Shown here in pieces: positions 1 to 7,097 of a stretch of DNA of 12,273 bases. Numbering within the stretch: position 1 is the first letter of the stretch; the number at the start of each line of letters is the position of its first letter. The notes below the pieces were generated by a model, which saw only the letters and a list, made by a program, of their open reading frames with translations, was not told the DNA's origin and searched no databases. The DNA is from DATLZB01 sp035574175 (GTDB taxonomy: Bacteria; Pseudomonadota; Alphaproteobacteria; Rhizobiales; Hyphomicrobiaceae), in contig DATLZB010000079.1 in NCBI GenBank assembly GCA_035574175.1, forward strand, positions 1 through 12,273. Reading direction: 5' to 3'. Position numbers and translations under genes: made by a program.

Positions 1-671
1 GGCGGGGGCTGGCTCCCTCGAGCCGCTCCAGGCTGCGCAGCCATCCCGTTGACCGGACTTTGTGAGGCGGCCCCCCCTACCGCCCCCGGCGCCGACCCGG
101 GCGGCGCTGCCGTCGCCGTTCGGCCGCTGTCGAGCCGGCGACGCGTGCTCGCCAGGATTTGCTCGGTGGCCTCTGTTGCCGCCGCACTCGCCGCCGCGAG
201 CTGTGATCGCGGCGGCCCTGCGCTTGCCGTTTGCAGAGCGCGGATCGCCTCCGCGAACGTCAGCCCGTTCTCCTGCAGCAGCGCCGCCGCCTGGCTCTTA
301 CCTTCCCCGACGATGGCAGCGAGCACAATGGCACCGTTGACTTCTCTCCGCCGGCTTTGCTGTGCGGCCGCGACCGCATAGTCGAGGATGCGCACCAGAT
401 CGCGATGCGCCTCCAGCACGACCTGCTGCTCCCCTCTAGGCTGTCCGGCGAGGTAGCCGTCGGCGGCGGCCCTGAGCCGCGCAAGATCGATATCGCACGC
501 CTGCAGCACGATCGAAGCGTCCGGATCCTCGACGAGAGCGAGCAGGAGGTGCTCAAGCGTGACCGTCGGGTGCGCGAGGCCGCGGGCGAAATCGTGGGCG
601 CGAGCCAGTGTCGCCGCCAAATGCCGGGACTTGGGCACCCAGCTCAAAGCGTCAGCGAAGGGCTGCGCCAT
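1..671 (-). CDS. Clp N-terminal (Clp R) domain protein, partial at window edge
   Basis: An open frame of 223 codons starts at ATG 671 and runs off the left edge without a stop. AGAGGAG at 681-687 lies 9 bases upstream and supports this start. Residues about 15-75 and 85-145 form the two repeats of a ClpA-type N-domain: TVTLEHLLLALVEDP then EVNGAIVLAAIVGEGKSQAA, closely paralleling the two repeats of ClpA. In Clp ATPases this domain binds adaptors and substrates. After residue 150 the protein turns into an Ala/Gly/Pro/Ser-rich, probably disordered stretch. In ClpA the first AAA+ module would begin near residue 170, and no Walker motif is seen by residue 223. It is therefore more likely a stand-alone N-domain protein than ClpA/ClpB, but the C-terminus is outside the window. 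It diverges from argB. The role, perhaps adaptor or decoy for Clp substrates, is inference. Confidence 0.75.
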   Translation of the reverse strand, partial: MAQPFADALSWVPKSRHLAATLARAHDFARGLAHPTVTLEHLLLALVEDPDASIVLQACDIDLARLRAAADGYLAGQPRGEQQVVLEAHRDLVRILDYAVAAAQQSRRREVNGAIVLAAIVGEGKSQAAALLQENGLTFAEAIRALQTASAGPPRSQLAAASAAATEATEQILASTRRRLDSGRTATAAPPGSAPGAVGGAASQSPVNGMAAQPGAARGSQPP

Positions 672-811
672 CGGTGGTCACTCCTCTCGGCCCTGAGCGC
701 ACCGCACTCCTGGCCTCACCCGCATTCAACCTTTAACCCATTCGGCCATGATGCACACGGCCCCGACGGTTCGGGCGCCAGCCTTTAGCGGCGAAATGTG
801 GGGGAAATCCG

Positions 812-839
812 TTGTCGCAGCAGGGCGAGCCGCTATAAC
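812..839 (+). promoter_or_regulatory. possible sigma70-type promoter for argB
   Basis: TTGTCG at 812-817 and TATAAC at 834-839 are separated by 16 bases, which resembles a housekeeping promoter. Transcription would begin near 846 and give a leader of about 27 bases before the argB ATG at 873. It lies in the roughly 200-base gap between argB and the divergent Clp-domain gene, where I see no other gene. Assigned by eye only. Confidence 0.35.
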
Positions 840-872
840 TCGCTCATTCTTGAGGTTGCAAGGTGTGCGTCC

Positions 873-1805
873 ATGGCGACGAAGGGCGGATCAGGACCGA
901 CCGAGCGGGATGAGACTCCCGTTTCAGCTCATGTCAAGGCGCGGATTCTGGCCGAGGCGCTTCCGCACCTGATCCGCTACGACGACCAGACTGTCGTCAT
1001 CAAGTTCGGCGGTCACGCCATGGGTGACCCCGCGCTGTCTGAGGCGTTCGCTCAGGACATCGTCTACTTGAAGAAGTCGGGCGTCAACCCGATCGTCGTG
1101 CACGGCGGCGGGCCGCAGATCGGCGCCATGTTGCAGAAGCTTCAGATCAAGTCGGAGTTCGTCAACGGTTTGCGGATAACCGACAAGCCGACGGTCGAGA
1201 TCGTCGAGATGGTTCTGGCCGGGGCCATCAACAAGGAGATCGTGTCGGCCATCAACCGGCAGGGCGGCCAGGCGGTCGGCATCTCGGGCAAGGACGCCAA
1301 CCTGATGATCGCGCGCAGGATTACCCAGATGCCGGACCCGGAGTCCAACCTGATGCGTTCCGTCGATCTCGGCTATGTGGGCGAGCCCGAAATCGTGAAC
1401 CCGCACATCGTTGAGGTCATCTCCAAATCCGACCTGATTCCCGTCATCGCCCCGGTTGGGGCCTCCAGGGACGGTGAAACCCTTAACATCAACGCCGACA
1501 CCTTTGCCAGTGCGCTGGCGGCCAGGATGAAGGCCAAGCGCCTGCTGCTGCTCACCGACGTCGCCGGCGTGCTCGACAACCACAAGAAACTCATCCCGCA
1601 GCTGACCGTTGCCGAAGCCCGCAAGCTGATCAGGAACCGCACGATCTCCGGCGGCATGATCCCGAAGGTCGAGGCTTGCGTCGAGGTCGTCGAGCAAGGC
1701 GTCGAAGCCGTCGTCATCATCGATGGGCGCGTTCCGCACTGCGTGCTGCTCGAACTTTTCACCGAGCACGGCGTCGGCACCCTGGTCGGCGGCACCAAGG
1801 CTTGA
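873..1805 (+). CDS. argB: acetylglutamate kinase
   Basis: ArgB phosphorylates N-acetylglutamate with ATP, the second and usually arginine-controlled step of arginine synthesis, in the cytoplasm. The 310-residue product shows the amino-acid-kinase fold landmarks: VVIKFGGHAMG with Lys44, VHGGGPQIG (76-84), GLRITD (99-104), GISGKDANL (136-144), NINADTFA (205-212) with Asp209, LLLLTDVAGVLD (224-235) and SGGMIPKVEA (259-268) with Lys265. Most family members have KYGG where this one has KFGG, a mild change. ATG 873 is chosen because it gives the usual family length with an N-terminal helix of about 25 residues before the first strand. An in-frame GTG at 798 would add 25 residues of unlikely sequence. 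The ribosome site is weak (AAGG at 860-863). The HAD gene starts 6 bases after the stop, so they are probably co-transcribed. Confidence 0.96.
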   Translation: MATKGGSGPTERDETPVSAHVKARILAEALPHLIRYDDQTVVIKFGGHAMGDPALSEAFAQDIVYLKKSGVNPIVVHGGGPQIGAMLQKLQIKSEFVNGLRITDKPTVEIVEMVLAGAINKEIVSAINRQGGQAVGISGKDANLMIARRITQMPDPESNLMRSVDLGYVGEPEIVNPHIVEVISKSDLIPVIAPVGASRDGETLNINADTFASALAARMKAKRLLLLTDVAGVLDNHKKLIPQLTVAEARKLIRNRTISGGMIPKVEACVEVVEQGVEAVVIIDGRVPHCVLLELFTEHGVGTLVGGTKA

Positions 1806-1810
1806 ACAAC

Positions 1811-2584
1811 GTGTCCCTCGAACCCGTCCCGCCAGATCTGCCCCCGGCTGCGTCGACCGCGCCGCCACCTTCCTGCGCACCACGCGGCTTCGAGCGCACG
1901 CGCATCTGGCTGTTTGACCTTGACAACACCCTTTACCCCGCCGAGTGCAATCTGTTCGCGCAGGTCGACCGTCGCATGAGCGAGTTCATCGCCGGGCAGC
2001 TAAACGTGCCTTATGACCACGCACGCTACCTGCAGAAGCACTATTATCGCCAGTTTGGAACCACGCTGTCCGGCCTCATGCGGGTGCACCGCCTCGACCC
2101 CCGGCCGTTCCTCGACTACGTACACGACATCGACCTGAGCGCGCTCTACGAGATGCCTGAGCTTGCTGCCGCCATCGAGCGCCTGCCCGGCCGCAAGCTG
2201 ATCTTCACCAATGGCTCGCGCCGGCACGCCGAGCGGGTGGCGGAGAAGCTCGGCCTCCTCCATCTCTTCGAGGCCATCTGCGACATCGAAGCCTGCGGCT
2301 ATGTCTCGAAACGCGAAGCTGAGGCGTTCGCTCGCATGATCGCCGCCCACGACGTGGCGCCCCAGGAAGCCGCCATGTTCGAAGATGTGCCGCTCAACCT
2401 CGAGGTGCCCCACGCGCTCGGCATGACCACCGTGCTGGTCGCCTCCGACTACATCGACCACCCCGCCCAGGCCGAGATAAGGACGTGGCGCGAGCCTCCC
2501 GCCCACATCCACCATGTGACGCGAGACTTGACCTCGTTCCTCGCCGCGCTGGTGCCGCCCACGCCAACGCACCTTAAAGGATGA
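1811..2584 (+). CDS. pyrimidine 5'-nucleotidase-type HAD hydrolase
   Basis: A 257-residue member of the HAD family related to yeast Sdt1/PHM8-type pyrimidine nucleotidases, which remove phosphate from UMP/CMP-type nucleotides. Motif I is WLFDLDNTLYP with nucleophile Asp36 and acid/base Asp38. Motif II is FTNGSRRHAERV with Thr133. The conserved lysine is Lys167 in YVSKREAEAF. Motif IV is MFEDVPLNLEVPHALGM with Glu191-Asp192. The alpha-helical cap occupies about residues 45-115. The GTG at 1811 is preferred because it sits just after the argB stop and gives a short Pro-rich leader before motif I; longer in-frame starts run back into argB. An argB-HAD pair is a familiar arrangement in rhizobia. 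Its last 11 bases overlap the end of hslU on the other strand. The exact substrate is inferred from family only. Confidence 0.9.
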   Translation: MSLEPVPPDLPPAASTAPPPSCAPRGFERTRIWLFDLDNTLYPAECNLFAQVDRRMSEFIAGQLNVPYDHARYLQKHYYRQFGTTLSGLMRVHRLDPRPFLDYVHDIDLSALYEMPELAAAIERLPGRKLIFTNGSRRHAERVAEKLGLLHLFEAICDIEACGYVSKREAEAFARMIAAHDVAPQEAAMFEDVPLNLEVPHALGMTTVLVASDYIDHPAQAEIRTWREPPAHIHHVTRDLTSFLAALVPPTPTHLKG

Positions 2585-3893
2585 ACTTGCTCAGATCCGC
2601 GTTCTTGGCGAGATCGCCCACGTGGGCCTGCACGTAGGCGGCGTCAATGGTGACCCTTTGACCGCTGCGATCAGAGGCATCGAACGACACCTCGTCGAGC
2701 ACGCGCTCCATCACTGTCTGCAGGCGGCGCGCGCCAATGTTTTCGACCGACGAATTGACCTGCACCGCCACATCCGCGAGCGCGTCGATGGCGTCCGGCG
2801 TGAATTCGAGAGTCACCCCTTCGGTCGCCATCAGCGCCACATATTGCTTGATGAGGCTCGCCTCGGGTTCCGTCAAAATACGGCGGAAGTCGTCGCGGGT
2901 GAGCGGCTGCAGCTCGACCCGGATCGGCAGCCGTCCCTGCAGCTCTGGCAGAAGGTCTGCAGGCTTTGCCAGGTGGAAGGCCCCCGACGCTATGAACAAC
3001 ACGTGATCGGTCTTGACCGGACCATGCTTGGTCGACACGGTCGTCCCCTCGATGAGCGGCAGCAGGTCGCGCTGCACGCCTTCACGCGAGACGTCCGCGC
3101 CGATGCGACCGATCTCCGAGCGCGAGCAGATCTTGTCGATTTCGTCGAGGAACACGATGCCGTTGTTTTCGACCGCCTTGATCGCCTCCTGCGTGATCTG
3201 GTCCTGGTCGAGCAGCTTGTCGCTCTCCTCCGCGATCAGGATCTCGTAGCTGTCTTTGACGGTGACGCGCCGCGTGCGGCTGCGCTGGCCGAACGCTTTC
3301 CCCAGCATCTCGCCGATGTTGATCATGCCGACCGAGGCCCCGGGCTGACCCGGAATTTCGAACAAGGGAAACCCGCCGCTGTCGGCAACCCGGATCTCGA
3401 TTTCCTTGTCGTTGAGCTCGTTGGCGCGCAGCCGCCGGCGGAAGGCCTCCCGCGTCGCTTCCGATGCATTCTCCCCCACGAGCGCATCGAGCACGCGCTT
3501 CTCCGCTTCCTTCTCGGCCCGCGCCCTCACTTCCTTGCGCTTGGTGTCGCGGACGAGCGAGATCGCTACCTCGACCAGATCGCGGATGATGCTTTCCACG
3601 TCGCGCCCCACATAGCCGACTTCGGTAAACTTTGTCGCCTCCACCTTGAGAAAGGGCGCCCCGGCCAACTTGGCGAGACGCCGGGAGATCTCCGTTTTTC
3701 CGACGCCCGTCGGCCCGATCATCAGGATGTTCTTGGGCAGCACCTCCTCCCTCAGCTCATCGTCGAGCTGCAGCCGTCGCCAGCGATTCCTGAGCGCAAT
3801 CGCCACTGCCCGCTTGGCGGCCTCCTGGCCAACGATATAGCGGTCGAGCTCGGAGACGATTTCACGAGGGGAGAAGTTGTTCATCATTGGCAT
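2574..3893 (-). CDS. hslU: ATP-dependent protease ATPase subunit HslU
   Basis: HslU (ClpY) is the hexameric AAA+ unfoldase that feeds proteins into the HslV peptidase. In the 439-residue product I see SPREIVSELDRYIVGQ at the N-terminus, Walker A GPTGVGKT (60-67, Lys66), the pore loop GYVGRD (93-98), a Glu/Arg-rich I-domain (about 110-235), Walker B VFLDEIDKI (247-255), sensor 1 LFIASGAFH, PELQGRLPIRVEL with the finger region at Arg321, and sensor 2 NIGARRLQ (385-392). It ends in DLSKFIL, the tail that docks into HslV. The start is uncertain: ATG 3893, 3887 and 3884 all give normal lengths and none has a clear ribosome site. A GTG at 3956 would add 21 atypical residues. The gene is 75 bases downstream of hslV. 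Confidence 0.96.
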   Translation of the reverse strand: MPMMNNFSPREIVSELDRYIVGQEAAKRAVAIALRNRWRRLQLDDELREEVLPKNILMIGPTGVGKTEISRRLAKLAGAPFLKVEATKFTEVGYVGRDVESIIRDLVEVAISLVRDTKRKEVRARAEKEAEKRVLDALVGENASEATREAFRRRLRANELNDKEIEIRVADSGGFPLFEIPGQPGASVGMINIGEMLGKAFGQRSRTRRVTVKDSYEILIAEESDKLLDQDQITQEAIKAVENNGIVFLDEIDKICSRSEIGRIGADVSREGVQRDLLPLIEGTTVSTKHGPVKTDHVLFIASGAFHLAKPADLLPELQGRLPIRVELQPLTRDDFRRILTEPEASLIKQYVALMATEGVTLEFTPDAIDALADVAVQVNSSVENIGARRLQTVMERVLDEVSFDASDRSGQRVTIDAAYVQAHVGDLAKNADLSKFIL

Positions 3894-3968
3894 TTGAGGA
3901 TCATCGTTCGCACTTGCGCACAGAAGGATGGGCACGGCAAGCGTTGCCGGGTCCACACCTTGAGAGGC

Positions 3969-4541
3969 TTAGCGTCCGGATGGCAGGGCCTCGATCACTA
4001 TATTGCTGTTGGTGTAGACGCAGATCTCCGCCGCGATCGCCAGTGCCTTGCGGGCGATGGCTTCCGCATCGAGCGGCTGATCCATGAGAGCACGCGCTGC
4101 CGCCAGCGCGAACACGCCGCCCGAACCGATGCCCATGACGTCGTGCTCTGGCTCAAGCACGTCGCCGGTGCCGGTCAACACCAGTGTCGTGTCGCGGTCG
4201 GCGACGATCATCATTGCTTCGAGCCGGCGCAGGTAGCGATCGGTGCGCCAGTCCTTGGCGAGCTCGACGCAAGCCCGCATCAGCTGGCCCGGGTATTGCT
4301 CGAGCTTGCTCTCAAGCCTCTGGAACAGGGTGAACGCATCGGCGGTTGCGCCGGCAAAGCCGCCGATTACATCGCCCCGCCCGATCGAACGCACCTTGCG
4401 GGCGTTGGCCTTCATCACGGTCTGTCCGAAGCTGACCTGACCGTCTCCGGCGATCACCACTCTGCCGCCTTTGCGGACGGTCAGAATGGTGGTGCCGTGC
4501 CACGGGCTGGCTGTATTGGCTAAAGGGTCCGGATAGCTCAT
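3969..4541 (-). CDS. hslV: ATP-dependent protease peptidase subunit HslV
   Basis: HslV is the proteasome-beta-like threonine peptidase that forms the dodecameric core of HslUV. From ATG 4541 the 190-residue protein has a 16-residue propeptide ending in WHG, then TTILTVRKGG. Thr17 would become the N-terminal nucleophile after self-processing. Counting from it, Asp17 (AGDGQ) and Lys33 (ARKV) are the expected active-site partners. GGFAGATADAFTLF, LAKDWRTDRYLRRLEAMM, GDVLEPEHDVMGIGSGG and CVYTNSNI are further family blocks. A longer in-frame GTG at 4571 is possible but adds ten residues without a better ribosome site. The gene heads the hslVU operon and diverges from hisB across about 150 bases. 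Confidence 0.96.
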   Translation of the reverse strand: MSYPDPLANTASPWHGTTILTVRKGGRVVIAGDGQVSFGQTVMKANARKVRSIGRGDVIGGFAGATADAFTLFQRLESKLEQYPGQLMRACVELAKDWRTDRYLRRLEAMMIVADRDTTLVLTGTGDVLEPEHDVMGIGSGGVFALAAARALMDQPLDAEAIARKALAIAAEICVYTNSNIVIEALPSGR

Positions 4542-4690
4542 CTCATGGCTCTTGGAGGGACTTCGTAACACTGAACGGGAAAAGCAAGGGGTCTGCCTTC
4601 TTGGCTCCAGTTCTGGGCTCTATCCTGGCGCTGCGCAACCTGATAAACGCCTCGCATCGGAAGCGGAAAGCATGGGGAAGTCCAAACTCC

Positions 4691-5287
4691 GTGAAACGCC
4701 AGGCGACGATCGAACGCAACACCAAGGAGACTGAGATCCGCGCCAGCGTCGATCTCGACGGCACCGGGGCATACGACATTGCCACCGGCATCGGCTTCCT
4801 CGACCACATGCTGGAACAACTGGCCCGCCACTCGCTGATCGACATCTCGCTGCGGGCCAAAGGCGACCTGCATATCGATTTTCACCACACCACCGAGGAC
4901 AGCGCCATCGTGCTGGGCCAGGCTGTTGCCAAGGCTCTTGGTGGCAAACAGGGCATCGCCCGCTACGCCGACGTCCACCTGCCCATGGACGAGACCATGA
5001 CCCGCGTCGCGATCGACATTTCGGGACGGCCCCATCTCGTATGGAATGTCGCATTCAGCCGACCCAAGGTCGGCGACATGGACACCGAGCTTTTCCGTGA
5101 GTGGTTTCAGGCGTTCGCCCAGCATGCCGGCATTACGCTGCACGTCGAGACGCTATATGGCGAGAACAATCACCATATCGCCGAGACCTGCTTTAAGGGT
5201 CTTGCCCGCGCCTTGCGTCAGGCCGTGAGCGTCGATCCGCGCCTGGCCGGCCAGGTACCCTCGACCAAGGGCAGCCTCGACGGTTGA
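4691..5287 (+). CDS. hisB: imidazoleglycerol-phosphate dehydratase
   Basis: HisB removes water from imidazole glycerol phosphate to make imidazole acetol phosphate, a manganese-dependent step in histidine synthesis. The 198-residue product is the mono-functional, plant/alphaproteobacterial type without the phosphatase domain. It shows the two metal-binding repeats: IGFLDHMLEQLARHS (34-48) with HIDFHHTTED (61-70), and VWNVAFSRPK with NNHHIAETCFKGLARALR (159-176). It ends in VPSTKGSL. GTG 4691 gives the family length, with GGGGAAG about 10 bases upstream. An in-frame TTG at 4601 would add 30 residues that do not look like HisB. An ATG at 4672 is out of frame. The next gene starts 31 bases downstream in the same direction. 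Confidence 0.96.
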   Translation: MKRQATIERNTKETEIRASVDLDGTGAYDIATGIGFLDHMLEQLARHSLIDISLRAKGDLHIDFHHTTEDSAIVLGQAVAKALGGKQGIARYADVHLPMDETMTRVAIDISGRPHLVWNVAFSRPKVGDMDTELFREWFQAFAQHAGITLHVETLYGENNHHIAETCFKGLARALRQAVSVDPRLAGQVPSTKGSLDG

Positions 5288-5318
5288 GCGCTGCCCTGCG
5301 CCTCTTGGGGCTTGAGTG

Positions 5319-5825
5319 ATGATCGTATACACCGTGCATGAACCGCCCGAGCCACCGGCTGACCGGTTCGACCGCGCCGAAGCCCTCGTCTTCGTGCGCG
5401 ACGGCTTCTCGCTGTCGGCCATGCTGTTTGCTCCGCTGTGGATGGCGTTGAACGGCATGTGGCTGGTTCTTGCTGGCTACGTGGCGCTGGTTTCGCTGCT
5501 TGCCATTCCTGCCCTCGCCTTCGACGCCGATACGCATTGGCCGGGCGTTGCCCTTACTGCTTTGCATCTCGTTGTCGGTTACGAGGCTGCAAGCCTCCGG
5601 CGCTGGACCCTCGAGCGGCAAGGCTACCGCTTCCTCTCCTCCGTCACCGGCCGCTCGGCCGCCGACTGCGAGCGACGCTTTTTCGAGGCGTGGCTGCCGC
5701 ACCAGCCATTGCTTGACCACGACCGCTTGGCGGCTCCCGCCGCCACCATAGGCGTGGCGCGCACAACCGGGCCGCCCCGCGCCGCCCGGCACTGGTGGCG
5801 CTGGGGCTCCAGGGAGCGGATCTGA
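5319..5825 (+). CDS. DUF2628 family membrane protein
   Basis: A 168-residue protein with the DUF2628 pattern: an N-terminal soluble strand (IVYTVHEPPEPPADRFDRAE), VFVRDGFSLSAMLFAPLWMA, then hydrophobic segments at about residues 34-68 and 74-91, and a conserved ASLRRWTLERQGYRF after the last segment. It is predicted to sit in the inner membrane. Function is unknown. In rhizobia this family is commonly found between hisB and hisH, as here. ATG 5319 directly follows an in-frame GTG at 5316; either could start, with GGGG at 5307-5310 as the only ribosome-site-like stretch. Its stop overlaps the hisH start by one base (TGATG), which implies translational coupling. The Pro/Arg/Trp-rich C-terminal tail (after about 140) looks disordered. 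Confidence 0.85.
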   Translation: MIVYTVHEPPEPPADRFDRAEALVFVRDGFSLSAMLFAPLWMALNGMWLVLAGYVALVSLLAIPALAFDADTHWPGVALTALHLVVGYEAASLRRWTLERQGYRFLSSVTGRSAADCERRFFEAWLPHQPLLDHDRLAAPAATIGVARTTGPPRAARHWWRWGSRERI

Positions 5826-6481
5826 TGGCCGAGCGTCTCATCATCATCGACTACGGCTCTGGCAATCTCCACTCGGTAACCAAAGCGCTGGAGCGAGCCG
5901 CCCGCGACGCGGGATCGAACGCCGACATCCGCGTGAGCTCCGAGCCGGACGCCGTCGCCGGGGCCGACCGTGTTGTGCTGCCCGGCGTTGGCGCCTTCGC
6001 CGACTGCCGTCGAGGTCTCGACTCCATTCCGGGCATGGTCGATGCCCTGACGGCAGCCGTACGCGCGCGGGGCCGACCCTTCCTCGGCATCTGCGTGGGC
6101 ATGCAGTTGATGGCAACCCGCGGGCTGGAATTCGTCGAGACACTGGGACTGGGCTGGATCGCCGGCGACGTCAAAGCGATTGAGCCCGCCGATCCCGCCC
6201 TCAAGATCCCGCACATGGGCTGGAACACTCTGGCACTGCGCCGCGAGCACCCTTTGCTGGCCGGCCTGCCGACCGGACCGGACGGCCTGCACGCCTACTT
6301 CGTACATTCGTTTCACTTCCTGCCGATGGACCGAGGGATCATCGTTGCCGAAACCGAGTACGGCGGGCCCGTGACCGCCATGGTGGCTGCCGCCAACATG
6401 GCCGGCACCCAGTTCCACCCGGAGAAGAGCCAGCGGCTCGGTCTCGGCCTGCTCGCCAACTTCCTCAGGTGGCGGCCTTAG
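5825..6481 (+). CDS. hisH: imidazole glycerol phosphate synthase, glutaminase subunit
   Basis: HisH hydrolyses glutamine and passes ammonia to HisF, which makes imidazole glycerol phosphate and AICAR. The 218-residue class I glutamine amidotransferase shows the N-terminal IIDYGSGNLHSV, the oxyanion strand PGVGAF (53-58), the nucleophile elbow GICVGMQ with Cys90, PHMGWN (129-134), HAYFVHSFHF (157-165) and the catalytic pair in TQFHPEKSQ: His198 and Glu200. ATG 5825 overlaps the previous stop. An upstream in-frame start at 5795 would add ten residues inside the DUF2628 gene and is less likely. No hisF lies in this window, so the partner must be encoded elsewhere. Downstream, the gene on the opposite strand ends 49 bases away. 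Confidence 0.96.
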   Translation: MAERLIIIDYGSGNLHSVTKALERAARDAGSNADIRVSSEPDAVAGADRVVLPGVGAFADCRRGLDSIPGMVDALTAAVRARGRPFLGICVGMQLMATRGLEFVETLGLGWIAGDVKAIEPADPALKIPHMGWNTLALRREHPLLAGLPTGPDGLHAYFVHSFHFLPMDRGIIVAETEYGGPVTAMVAAANMAGTQFHPEKSQRLGLGLLANFLRWRP

Positions 6482-6530
6482 CCGGCGGCACCTACAGAGT
6501 CGCGCAGCAGAGACTGGCTTTGACCCCAGA

Positions 6531-6899
6531 TCAGCCGACTTGCGCCATCGGCAGCGGCAGCTCCTGCTGAGCGGGCGCCGCGGCGCCAACCGTGGGAAAT
6601 GCCAGGATGTTGGAGCCGGCCTCGATATCGAAGCCGGGCCGCCGCTGGCGAAACCAGCGCAAGGAGGTATTGGCGAGCGTCGCTTCCTCCTCAACCGCCT
6701 GCACAACCAAACCGTCGTCGTCGTCGAGGAGCGCAGCGAGCTGCGCGGCGATCTGGCTTTCCGTAACGTCGGCGCGCACGTACCACGTCCATTCGAGCGG
6801 CCGCGCCCACGATGAGCCGAGCCCCATGATGGCGGTTGCCAGCGCATGCTTGTTGCGGGTCGGCTTGGCGAGGTCGTAGGAAATGAGGAAGGTCTGCAT
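6531..6899 (-). CDS. SinR-family small protein with Cas2-like ferredoxin fold
   Basis: A 122-residue protein beginning MQTFLISYDLAKP. The order strand (TFLISYDL, Asp9), helix (RNKHALATAIMGLG), strand (EWTWYVRA), helix (ESQIAAQLAALL), strand (GLVVQAVE) matches the ferredoxin-like core of Cas2 and VapD, and the sequence style is that of rhizobial proteins annotated as 'SinR family'. That name does not imply relation to the Bacillus biofilm regulator. SLRWFRQRRPGFD and a Pro/Ala-rich tail follow. Nuclease activity is not established. ATG 6899 has GAGAAG just upstream; an in-frame ATG at 6938 would add 13 residues. It runs against the his genes. The 254 bases upstream hold two LexA-type boxes, suggesting DNA-damage control. 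There are no cas genes or CRISPR repeats here. Confidence 0.72.
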   Translation of the reverse strand: MQTFLISYDLAKPTRNKHALATAIMGLGSSWARPLEWTWYVRADVTESQIAAQLAALLDDDDGLVVQAVEEEATLANTSLRWFRQRRPGFDIEAGSNILAFPTVGAAAPAQQELPLPMAQVG

Positions 6900-6987
6900 G
6901 GGCTTCTCACCGAACAGGGGCCGGAGGAAAATACGCATCACGGAACGCGCAACACGTACGCACCACAGGATGGGGGCAACAACGGGG

Positions 6988-7005
6988 CGTTCCCAGGGCG
7001 GAACG
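6988..7005. repeat. inverted repeat CGTTCC-N6-GGAACG
   Basis: Perfect six-base arms CGTTCC (6988-6993) and GGAACG (7000-7005) surround six bases. The right arm overlaps the first half-site of the LexA-type box at 7001-7015, so the region reads GTTC-N8-GAAC-N7-GAAC. It may be an added operator half-site or chance. Confidence 0.4.
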
Positions 7006-7015
7006 TAAAGAGAAC
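7001..7015 (+). promoter_or_regulatory. LexA-type SOS box 1
   Basis: GAACGTAAAGAGAAC is an exact GAAC-N7-GAAC direct repeat, the known LexA operator form of alphaproteobacteria (GTTC-N7-GTTC on the other strand), with the A-rich spacer typical of strong sites. It lies about 100 bases upstream of the SinR-family start at 6899. Binding is inferred from the motif. Confidence 0.65.
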
Positions 7016-7031
7016 ATGGCATGAGTCGCCC

Positions 7032-7061
7032 TTGAGGTCCAGGCAGAGTTCGCTTTATGTT
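7032..7061 (+). promoter_or_regulatory. possible plus-strand promoter overlapped by LexA-type box 2
   Basis: TTGAGG at 7032-7037 and TATGTT at 7056-7061 are 18 bases apart, a weak sigma70-like arrangement. The second LexA-type box covers the -10 element, as expected for repression. The transcript would start near 7068 and run antisense to the helix-turn-helix gene toward hisA. Confidence 0.25.
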
Positions 7062-7062
7062 C
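7048..7062 (-). promoter_or_regulatory. LexA-type SOS box 2, inverted copy of box 1
   Basis: Plus-strand GTTCGCTTTATGTTC is an exact GTTC-N7-GTTC. Its reverse complement GAACATAAAGCGAAC matches box 1 at 13 of 15 positions. The two boxes have centres 47 bases apart and face in opposite directions, in the gap between the SinR-family and helix-turn-helix genes. Confidence 0.65.
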
Positions 7063-7097
7063 TTATTCCGCACAGTGGAAAGAAGCTTTCGGCGCCT

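Noticed and set aside
924..1883. Long minus-strand frame opposite argB
   Set aside because: It is a shadow of the strongly supported argB; its Asp/Gly/Val-rich product resembles no protein family.
3894..3956. N-terminal extension of HslU from GTG 3956
   Set aside because: It adds 21 residues absent from the family and has no usable ribosome site.
2622..4523. Very long plus-strand open frame across hslU and hslV
   Set aside because: It is the antisense of two clearly recognised genes; its product is His/Arg/Asp-rich with no domain.
5624..6910. 428-codon minus-strand frame across DUF2628 and hisH
   Set aside because: It is antisense to hisH and the DUF2628 gene, both well supported, and overlaps the SinR-family gene in another frame.
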